A stretch of 64,000 bases of DNA from Stentor roeselii (lineage: Eukaryota; Ciliophora; Heterotrichea; Heterotrichida; Stentoridae), in contig RSEH01000083.1 of NCBI GenBank assembly GCA_006503475.1, positions 1-64,000 on the forward strand, in the 5' to 3' direction. Every line of letters starts with the position of its first letter. Within the stretch, counting starts at the first letter, position 1. The translations under genes and the position numbers were made by a program. This document shows positions 57,140 to 64,000 of this stretch, in pieces. Under the pieces are notes generated by a model. It made no database searches. It worked only from the letters and a program-made list of their open reading frames with translations, and was not told where the DNA came from.

Positions 57140-58282
57140 TTACTTCTTGTTCGGAAAATTTCCCGTTATTTTATTAACTTGATCCTTGTTAAAGATATTG
57201 GTCGGTATATAAAGATAATTCTCACAATTCTGATCCTGACTTAAACTTTTCCTAGTAATCTGGCATGGCGACACCGAAAGTTCATTCGGTGTCAAAGTAT
57301 TTTCCCTATTTTTCTTTTTCCTTCTCTTGTTAATAACAAACCAATGTCGACATTCATAAAAACTAATAAACTCCTGATGCACAAGGTTTTCCAAATCATC
57401 TTCACAATAATTCATCACATCCAACAAGAACTGCAAAACTTTTTCACAACTTGCGAAATCAGCATCAGCCACCCAAGCCCAGGCCTTATTAACCATTTCG
57501 ACTTCACCTTCAAAACATTCAAGACTTTCATCATTTCTAATAAAATTGAGTTCAATCAAGACCCAGCAGAATTCATCGAATTCAAATTCAGACTTTTCTT
57601 CAGTGAACTGTTTTAAAACAACATCAAAAAATTCTGATTTGAACTTTTCAGCTAAGACACTGTCAGAATAATTTAATTGATGAGGAAGACTTATCCGGTC
57701 TATATCGGAATTTTTTGACTTTTCCCAGGGTTTTTTTAGGATTTTTCTTTCTATGTAAAGCTTTTCATGGACTCCTGTTGGTTTACTTCGGACTTCTTTT
57801 AAATTTTCTCCTTTGTTTTGCTTGAACCGCATGTTGACCAGTTTTTTGTCTTTGGAGATTTCGAAGTTTTTCATTTCTGCTAGGAATTCGTTTAGGTTAC
57901 GAGAGGATCGCTTGTTGTTTAGAAGCTGGGGACGGAAGGGACAGTCTTTTTTACGTAGTTCTTCTTGGTCTTGAGCCATTTTCTCGATTTTTGCTTTTAC
58001 TTTAGCCTTGTATTCGAAACATCGCTGGTTTATGTCGCAGGATTGGATTATTGGAGACTTGGATTCTGTGAAGAGGTCGGAAAGTTTAGTGTTTAGCTTT
58101 CCTGGCCTTAGAAAATTTGGGGAATTGGAAGACTTTTTCTTTTTTTTTAAGTTTTGGGGTTTGTTGTTTAAGATCCCTAAGAATTGTGCTTGTGTTGAAC
58201 TTTTTACAATCTGAACTGAAACATCTTCTTTTATCTCACTTAAGTCGCAATCTGCATCACTACTGAAGTCTAATTTTGACAT
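57140..58282 (-). CDS. Hypothetical protein with CPFRP motif
   Basis: 380 residues, not identified. Basic disordered N-terminus with a Lys run (about 45-50), then KKDCPFRPQLLNN near 110, a (C/T)xFxPxL-type motif that recurs in many ciliate cytoskeletal-type proteins in my recollection. A helical acidic region (about 215-320) could be EF-hand-like, but no loop is complete. The start follows CTTATA. Confidence 0.7.
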   Translation of the reverse strand: MSKLDFSSDADCDLSEIKEDVSVQIVKSSTQAQFLGILNNKPQNLKKKKKSSNSPNFLRPGKLNTKLSDLFTESKSPIIQSCDINQRCFEYKAKVKAKIEKMAQDQEELRKKDCPFRPQLLNNKRSSRNLNEFLAEMKNFEISKDKKLVNMRFKQNKGENLKEVRSKPTGVHEKLYIERKILKKPWEKSKNSDIDRISLPHQLNYSDSVLAEKFKSEFFDVVLKQFTEEKSEFEFDEFCWVLIELNFIRNDESLECFEGEVEMVNKAWAWVADADFASCEKVLQFLLDVMNYCEDDLENLVHQEFISFYECRHWFVINKRRKKKNRENTLTPNELSVSPCQITRKSLSQDQNCENYLYIPTNIFNKDQVNKITGNFPNKK

Positions 58283-58828
58283 TATAAGAAAGTTTAAAGT
58301 AGTATCAAACTGAAAAAATCAAATATTTTAAGTCTGAAGGTTATTATTTACATTTAGTATGATTTGTGCAGCATGAAAGATCAAATAGATTGATTATATT
58401 TAATTTGATTGCTTTTAACACTAGCTAAATAATTATTATTTAATCAATTCTGCCCGCAAGTTCTTGCAATGTGAACTGCAGAAATTTGCAAATAAAACTA
58501 TAATTAAATAACATCTAGCAACCAGATCAATTCAGTCTCTAATCCATAAAAATTTTAAAATTCCCTAACAATATAAATCCTTTTCATTACATCGAAAACG
58601 AGCGAAATTCAAAATTATTCGTTAAATATGCATAAACAAGCGTTTCAGCCCAGCTCATCTAATTGCAAAAGATTCATAATCTTCACTCAAAGCTCTAAAA
58701 ATACCATCAAAGAAAAAAATCAAAAAAAAATCCTAAACAAAATCTAAAAAAACCACCAAAAACCCAAAACTTTCCAATTTTTCCATCCCAATAAAAACCT
58801 ATCTACCTAGAACAAAAATTAATTTAAA
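58283..58828. other. Intergenic stretch, nothing recognised
   Basis: 546 bp. A locally GC-richer patch at 58450-58485 contains GCAAG-TT-CTTGC, a possible short hairpin. From about 58500 the + strand is A/C-rich, the expected 3' flank of the minus-strand microprotein gene. No RNA family recognised. Confidence 0.4.
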
Positions 58829-59002
58829 TTAACTTTGCTCTGAGATTTGAAACCACTCTCTTGGAGGTAACGGAAAGGTCTTCGGGTCTGGCTCCATTTC
58901 ACCAGGTGCACTGAACAAGGTTCCTGTGAAAATCGTTTTAGGTGGCCTCGAGTAAATGAATTTGTTGGCATATTTCTGGTTTTGTCTATTTCTGTTGAGC
59001 AT
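58829..59002 (-). CDS. 57-aa microprotein with PNRC/EDC1-like proline motif
   Basis: An ATG-to-TAA frame of 58 codons, starting MLNRNRQNQKYANKF and ending WFQISEQS. Its base composition is clearly higher in G+C than the flanks, and a TATAAT lies about 16 nt before the ATG. The end contains FTGTLFSAPG and EPDPKTFPLPPREWF. The shape F.G..F followed by P.P...LP.PP..W resembles the short linear motif of PNRC and yeast Edc1 that binds the DCP1 EVH1 domain and activates mRNA decapping. No other domain. The gene is too short for normal gene finders; both its reality and its function are inference. Confidence 0.55.
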   Translation of the reverse strand: MLNRNRQNQKYANKFIYSRPPKTIFTGTLFSAPGEMEPDPKTFPLPPREWFQISEQS

Positions 59003-59341
59003 AGAAAAAAATATTATATTGGATTCATTTGATTTAAGAATAAATGTCAGGATAGACTTGAGGGAAAGATTGATTTGATCTGCTGGGTTTTGAGTCTTGT
59101 ATTTGATTCGGTATTAGATTTGTGAAAATTTTCGTGTTCTTTTGGGTTTTTGGTTAAGTTTGAACTGGGCTTGTCTGATGTTGAACCTTATTCAAAAGTT
59201 GTTTTTTTGAAGGAGTTGAAAGATTAATGTTTTCATTATAAGGATGATGGGGGAGTTTTAGTTAATATCTTTAATGTGAACATATTTAAAGCTTTTCGAT
59301 AGATATATATGGGGAATAGCTTTGTATTATTGAACTAATTA
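59003..59341. other. Intergenic stretch, nothing recognised
   Basis: 339 bp, strongly T/G-rich on the + strand, between two minus-strand genes. No ORF or repeat seen. Confidence 0.45.
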
Positions 59342-61261
59342 TTACTGCATTTCTTGCTCTTTTATGGCTACTTCGAGGAGTTTGTCTTTTTTTGGAGGTG
59401 GTGATCTTCCCAGAACTAGCTTCAGTAAATTTCCGAATGGCGCCTCGATCAGAGTATAAACCAACATACCAGCTATAACTGAGACCAGCCCTATCGACAA
59501 AAAGTCAATAATGATGCTGTGAAATGAGTATATATAAGGCAACTGTTCATTTGCCATAAAAACTCGAATAAGCGACATATGAAGAAAATAAATGCAAAAC
59601 GAAGCCTTAGCAATCGGAACCCAAAAAGTCCAAGCTAAAACAGCAGAAACAACAGGAAAAGCATCATACAAAAGTGGTAAAAACATCAAGAAATAGCTAA
59701 TCCCAGCAGCAAAGCTATAAAATCCCATAAAAAAAACATTGAATTCTCTGCTATATCCCATGTAATCATTTTTGTGATCTGACCAAGCTTTGGTCGGTAG
59801 CCAAAAAATCAAGTTAAAAAGAACCAGGCCAATTAAGTACAAACTTAAGGCCTTTACTCTTGAAGAAAGCGTTTTATGAAAGAATTTAACGAAAGGATCA
59901 GTGGACTTTTGGTATTTCTTGTAATTATAAACAAGTCCAGCGAGTATTCCAAGTAAATATGGAGTGACTCTTGATATTCCATTTGTGTGGATTCTGTTGT
60001 AATCATCGTTGTTCACCTTGCTATTCAATAAACACATGTTCACGTTGTAGTGATCTGCAATTATCAGTCTATAGGTCACGGAAGCTGTGCAAAGGAATGT
60101 GATTAGCAACCAGAAGTACTTTTTAGAGACTTTTAGGTAAAAAATCATCAATGGAATGCTAAGGAGATAAAATTGCATATCTGCTGCTACGTACCAGCTT
60201 TGTCCAACACAATTATTCCCATGATAGTCCGGCACATAATTATTTACAAACAAGAAGTTCGTCCACCAATACTTATCACAACTTGCCTGAGCTTTTTCTT
60301 TTATATGATAGCTTTTTGGACCACTCCCCCAGTTGGTTATCAAAAAGTTAACGAATACCATCGCGAATATATAAACTGGAAGAATTCGCAGTAAACGGCC
60401 AAGGATTGATAGACCCCAATTGATCTTTCCTTTTGATTTCTCGTTTTCTTGGACTACAAGGTAGCCTATAAGGAAACCTGAGAGCCAGAAGAATGTATCT
60501 ACACTTAATGTTGGCGAATAACCTACTGTTGCGAGAGGCTTTTCGAAGTGATAGGGCAAGTCTTCGAGGTTTTTTATCACATCCATTAACCTTAATAGGT
60601 AAATGTGACCGTAAATCACCCATAATGTTGAGATGGCTCGGATTCCATCAAATATTTGACTAGAGTCACTAATACTTCTCTCAAACAAAGTCGCCCAGTT
60701 CTTACTAAAAGAGAAGCACTGTAAGTACAAAACTGATTTTGACACCTTCTTAGATGATTCCGGCAGTGTCTTGCGATTCATCTTATAAGTCTGAAAAGTG
60801 CTATAAGCAACAATGACCAAAAGCAATCCCACTCCAATCCAACTGACATACCCGCCAACAGTGAGTTCCAGGTCTTTCGGTTCATAAATCTCAACCTTCA
60901 AACCATTCCCTGCCTGCAAATTTTTTTTTCCAGGGAAATGAGAACTGGTAATCAATTCCTCAATTTCATCCTTTGTACATTCTTCAGGTACACAAAGGCC
61001 AATCTTGATCGGAATGACTCTTAAATTAAAGTCAACAACCAAATATCTCGAATTTTTTGTTCGTTGGCAAGCGTCAAAATGTCCAAAGTCGTTCAGTTCT
61101 TTCCCTCCGAACTTGATTTGACTTACGGCTTCATGCTGGAGATCATTGTTAGATTTGTCTCCAAGGATCAACTGGATGATAGACTGTCCTTCTTTACTTA
61201 TAGCAGACTTACATTTACTCGCAGAAGCGAAGCAAATGACGAGAAAGGCTAAAATTTTCAT
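59342..61261 (-). CDS. NRF-6-type membrane acyltransferase (acyltransferase 3 family)
   Basis: 639 residues. Signal peptide (about 1-16), then a Cys-containing lumenal NRF domain (FDACQ near 66-70 and LCVPEECTKDEI near 94). A TM segment lies at about 135-157. Acyltransferase 3 region from about 205 on: FDGIRAISTLWVIYGH with the catalytic-type His, then about ten TM helices. This is the plan of C. elegans NRF-6 and relatives, proposed to modify or transport lipids and small molecules. Substrate unknown. The tail is short and cytosolic. Confidence 0.9.
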   Translation of the reverse strand: MKILAFLVICFASASKCKSAISKEGQSIIQLILGDKSNNDLQHEAVSQIKFGGKELNDFGHFDACQRTKNSRYLVVDFNLRVIPIKIGLCVPEECTKDEIEELITSSHFPGKKNLQAGNGLKVEIYEPKDLELTVGGYVSWIGVGLLLVIVAYSTFQTYKMNRKTLPESSKKVSKSVLYLQCFSFSKNWATLFERSISDSSQIFDGIRAISTLWVIYGHIYLLRLMDVIKNLEDLPYHFEKPLATVGYSPTLSVDTFFWLSGFLIGYLVVQENEKSKGKINWGLSILGRLLRILPVYIFAMVFVNFLITNWGSGPKSYHIKEKAQASCDKYWWTNFLFVNNYVPDYHGNNCVGQSWYVAADMQFYLLSIPLMIFYLKVSKKYFWLLITFLCTASVTYRLIIADHYNVNMCLLNSKVNNDDYNRIHTNGISRVTPYLLGILAGLVYNYKKYQKSTDPFVKFFHKTLSSRVKALSLYLIGLVLFNLIFWLPTKAWSDHKNDYMGYSREFNVFFMGFYSFAAGISYFLMFLPLLYDAFPVVSAVLAWTFWVPIAKASFCIYFLHMSLIRVFMANEQLPYIYSFHSIIIDFLSIGLVSVIAGMLVYTLIEAPFGNLLKLVLGRSPPPKKDKLLEVAIKEQEMQ

Positions 61262-61428
61262 TTATTCTACAACCTTGAATTAATCATAAAAACTTCTAGA
61301 AATGTCGATTATTTGAAAAAGAAAACATGAGAAGTTCAGCTAGAATTCGAAATTTATAAATTTCTTCAATCATAACTTCAATCATTTAATCCTCTCCTAA
61401 AGTTACATTCCAAATCAATAATCCCTGA

Positions 61429-63258
61429 ATGGAGCCAAGTCACTTTAAAACAGTTCTAAAACTCAAGCCAGTCCACATCGAAAATCCGCTTTTTTCAATC
61501 AAATCGGACTCAATCGTCATCCAGGACCTGGCCGAGTTTAAATTTGACAGAATCTTCGAAAATGACTCAACAAATGCCTTGTCTTTTGACTTCTTGAAGC
61601 CTTTCTTTTCCCTGTGTTTCAAAGGCGTCAATTTGACTGTTCTGGCTTATGGTGAAAAACATTCTGGAAAGACTTTTACCATCTTCGGCAATCAATTCGC
61701 CCCGGGTCTTGCTCAATTAACTCTGGGTCACTTGTTTTCTCTTGGTTTCAGAGAAAGTTTCACCATTTCTTGCTCGATGCTCGCAGTTTCGAATGACCGG
61801 CTTATTGATTTGTTGCAGGAAAATTACGATAAACCTAGACTGAAAATCAAAAAAGACGTGAAAAATACTATTTTTGTTGAAAATCTTGCAGAAATTATTG
61901 CGGAAAAAGAAGAAGATTGCCTTTTTCTTTTGAAAAAAGGACTTAGGGTGAAGAGGGGATTGAAAAATCCTGTGGATTTGATTTTTCAGTTGAGTATTGA
62001 GTCTTTGAAGGCGGATAATAAAGGACTGATTTACTCATCTAGGGTGAATTTTGTTGATTTATCAAATGAAAAAAGCAGGAATTTACAGTCATTAAATTCG
62101 GTTTTGACATGTCTGAGTAATAATGTTTCAGTTCCATATCGAGACTCAAATTTAACTAAAATACTTTCAGATACACTTAACCCTGTCTCGAACACAGTGA
62201 TTTTTTCCACCTTTACTGATCTGAATCCATACTCTTTAGATGTTCTTTCTTTAATTTCCTCCTGTCGACAAATCCAAGTTTTTCCGAAAAAAAATGAATT
62301 TGTGCCGACAGGTTTTCATGTCTTAAAAAAACTTCATAGTGAAATTTCGAAACTTAAGAATAAATTGAAGGCGAAAAAAGGAGGGAAAAGTCTTACTGAT
62401 GAAGTGAATTTAATGAAAAAAGAAACTGAAAAGTTGAAAGATATTCTTAATGAACAGACAACAGTTCAAGAAGTTGAAGAATTGATTAAGCATAATAAAT
62501 TGCTTAAGTGTCAATTAGAGGATTTGGTTGGAAGGCCAACTGCTGATAATGATGTTGAGTTGCCTGATTCTGTCGTGATGCTTCAACAAGCATTGGTACT
62601 TACGGAAGATATGATTAAAAAAAGAAAACTGGTTTTGGCTGATCAAGAAATGAAAGAAAAGCTTAGAATCCAGGGTAGATGTACTATTTGCACTTTGAAG
62701 GTTCCTTGTAAACACTCATCAGCAACTTCAACTTCAGTAACAAGTCCAAATAGAAAAGTTAACAGCTCCCAAGAGTTTTTCAATCCAAGACAAAAAAACC
62801 GCCCTTTGACCCCAGGTTTGAATGAAAAGTTCATTCAAAGAACAGAAAGAAAAATAAAAGTCCTAAGTCAAATTGAAGCTTATCACGAACAAAAAGTTTT
62901 AAAGGAACTTGAACGAGTTGAAAATGAAAAAAAAACAATTCTTGAAATCGAGAAGAAAAAAGCGAAAGATGAAGAAAAAAGGAAAAAATATTTGATGAAA
63001 AATAAGGAAAAACTGAAGGTTTATAAAATTTTTAAGGAAAAAAAAGCGGAAAGTGAAAGGAAACTAGTGAAAAAAATGAAGGTTAAAGGAAAAGATAGGA
63101 CTCCTGTTAGAGGGATCTCGAACTATGAGGAAAAGAGGAAATCGATTTCGGATATACTTAGGGCTCAGTCTAAGTTTTTTAAGGTTAGGCATGTCAGAGC
63201 TAGTAGTGTGTCGTATATTGAATCAGATTATGAGTCTTTTAGTCCTTTGAAAAAATGA
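61429..63258 (+). CDS. Divergent kinesin-like protein with degenerate motor
   Basis: 609 residues. Motor-like region at about 1-285: FKFDRIFEND, P-loop GEKHSGKTFT (the GxxxxGKT pattern is kept), then VPYRDSNLTKILSDTL, the best conserved kinesin word. Switch I (NxxSSRSH) is absent and replaced around LKNPVDLIF; switch II DLAGSE reads DLSNEK. The motor is therefore recognisable but probably a poor or inactive ATPase. A coiled coil follows (about 300-345), then a small CTICTLKVPCKH Cys/His cluster near 413 and a Lys-rich helical tail (about 465-570). I infer a microtubule-binding structural role. No clear TATAA next to the ATG. Confidence 0.88.
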   Translation: MEPSHFKTVLKLKPVHIENPLFSIKSDSIVIQDLAEFKFDRIFENDSTNALSFDFLKPFFSLCFKGVNLTVLAYGEKHSGKTFTIFGNQFAPGLAQLTLGHLFSLGFRESFTISCSMLAVSNDRLIDLLQENYDKPRLKIKKDVKNTIFVENLAEIIAEKEEDCLFLLKKGLRVKRGLKNPVDLIFQLSIESLKADNKGLIYSSRVNFVDLSNEKSRNLQSLNSVLTCLSNNVSVPYRDSNLTKILSDTLNPVSNTVIFSTFTDLNPYSLDVLSLISSCRQIQVFPKKNEFVPTGFHVLKKLHSEISKLKNKLKAKKGGKSLTDEVNLMKKETEKLKDILNEQTTVQEVEELIKHNKLLKCQLEDLVGRPTADNDVELPDSVVMLQQALVLTEDMIKKRKLVLADQEMKEKLRIQGRCTICTLKVPCKHSSATSTSVTSPNRKVNSSQEFFNPRQKNRPLTPGLNEKFIQRTERKIKVLSQIEAYHEQKVLKELERVENEKKTILEIEKKKAKDEEKRKKYLMKNKEKLKVYKIFKEKKAESERKLVKKMKVKGKDRTPVRGISNYEEKRKSISDILRAQSKFFKVRHVRASSVSYIESDYESFSPLKK

Positions 63259-63725
63259 TTTGCTTATTTATAATAATTTAGGTTTTTAGATCGACAATAT
63301 CTTTATGATATGAATTAATATTCAGGTTTCTCGCTAAAGTTTAAGGATTATTTGATTTATTATTTATATAGTTTGAATGATTTTGAAAATTTTAATGAAT
63401 GTAAAATGGTTAATTTTAGAAAATTTTTAAGATGTTGTTGAATGAAACTATTTGAATTAATTTAATAAATATTCAGATGACTGAAAATTAATAAAATAAG
63501 AGATATAAAAAATATTCAGATGTTTATTAATTGCTGGTTTAAATATTAGTAAAATACTACTAATAATTTTTTTGTAAATAATTAGATCTGAATTTCCAAA
63601 CAAACATGATCTATAAATCACAATTATAAAAAAGCTACTTCTATAAAATCTCTTAAATCAATCTCAATCATCAAAAAATAACAATTGATTCAATTAACCA
63701 ACACATTCCTATCAACTTTATTAAT
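63259..63725. other. Intergenic stretch between convergent genes
   Basis: 467 bp, very AT-rich. The + strand switches from T/G-rich (to about 63560) to A/C-rich (63590 on) without a gene start. No ORF. Confidence 0.45.
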
Positions 63726-64000
63726 TTATTTAAAAGTATATCCACTGGCTCTTAACCTCTTCAAAAATAATTCCTCTTCATCTAAACTTTCATCATCCTG
63801 CCTCTGCCTGCTATTTTGCGAATCAATCATTTCCTGTCGTCTCCAAATTTCTTCCATTTGATTAACAAGTTCCTTAACCCTTCCCGAGTTAACTTCCCTT
63901 TCACTACAAAACTTTTCATTTTCATTTCTCAACTCAGCGACTTCTCTTTTAAGTCTTTCGATTTCCTTTTCCTTTTGTGTGACACTTCTAGTTAAATCTT
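63726..64000 (-). CDS. C-terminal end of a coiled-coil protein (5' end outside window)
   Basis: The frame is open from the window edge to the TAA at 63726-63728, giving 90 residues; there is no in-frame ATG, so this is the end of a longer gene. The sequence is charged and heptad-like (KEKEIERLKREVAELRNE), then EELFLKRLRASGYTFK at the C-terminus. Family not identifiable. Confidence 0.7.
   Translation of the reverse strand, partial: DLTRSVTQKEKEIERLKREVAELRNENEKFCSEREVNSGRVKELVNQMEEIWRRQEMIDSQNSRQRQDDESLDEEELFLKRLRASGYTFK

Noticed and set aside
1-64000. Reassigned stop codons as in many ciliates
   Set aside because: TAA, TAG and TGA each end conserved proteins at expected positions, so the standard code fits.
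1-64000. Transposons, retroelements, virus-like elements, tRNA or rRNA genes
   Set aside because: No transposase, reverse transcriptase, capsid or integrase motifs and no tRNA-like T-loop box were seen on either strand; short RNA genes could still be missed by eye.

Overview
The window looks like macronuclear DNA of a heterotrich ciliate, most likely Stentor. Four points support this. TAA, TAG and TGA all end plausible reading frames, so the code is standard, unlike most other ciliates. Four genes can only be read through by removing introns of exactly 15 nt. Gene packing is extreme. Cilia genes (CFAP44, a CFAP20-domain protein) lie beside typical eukaryotic housekeeping genes. No mobile element, tRNA, rRNA or CRISPR array was recognised.

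Layout. Positions 1-11262 hold a tandem array of three VWA5A-like (VIT + von Willebrand A) genes; the first is cut by the window edge. Their heads and tails are conserved but each has a different repetitive linker. A small gene at 11773-12426 follows the third copy, and a decayed relic of the same gene follows the first copy (about 2040-2560). Positions 12457-17611 carry ribosomal protein eS25, a PI31-like proteasome regulator, a CGFS glutaredoxin, a DDX3/Ded1 helicase and a PARP. Positions 17651-26420 carry a helical protein, a four-TM protein with an RYDPRNDP repeat tail, a small MGC-type acylated protein, a p24 cargo receptor and CFAP44. Positions 26526-34328 carry an AGC-like kinase, a DYRK kinase, a GBP-like GTPase and several coiled-coil proteins. 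U1-70K and a ferlin start head to head 16 bp apart at 35206/35223.

Positions 39510-44224 are mostly small unknown proteins, one of which needs splicing to complete a Cys cluster. Positions 44312-51554 hold four proteins with MGCC-like acylation N-termini (three with repeated Cys fingers, one with six beta-trefoil-like repeats) and a DP-type transcription factor. Positions 51763-64000 contain PEX10, a four-TM protein starting 5 nt after it, a CFAP20-domain protein, a 57-aa microprotein with a PNRC/EDC1-like motif, an NRF-6-type acyltransferase, a degenerate kinesin and the end of a coiled-coil gene.

Three window-wide signals stand out. Coding sequence alternates between keto-rich (T/G) and amino-rich (A/C) blocks of about 300-600 bp that ignore gene boundaries. 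A TATAA-like element sits directly on many start codons. All four detected introns fit GTA-N5-TA-N2-Y-AG. Functions are inferred from remembered family motifs; no database search was possible.
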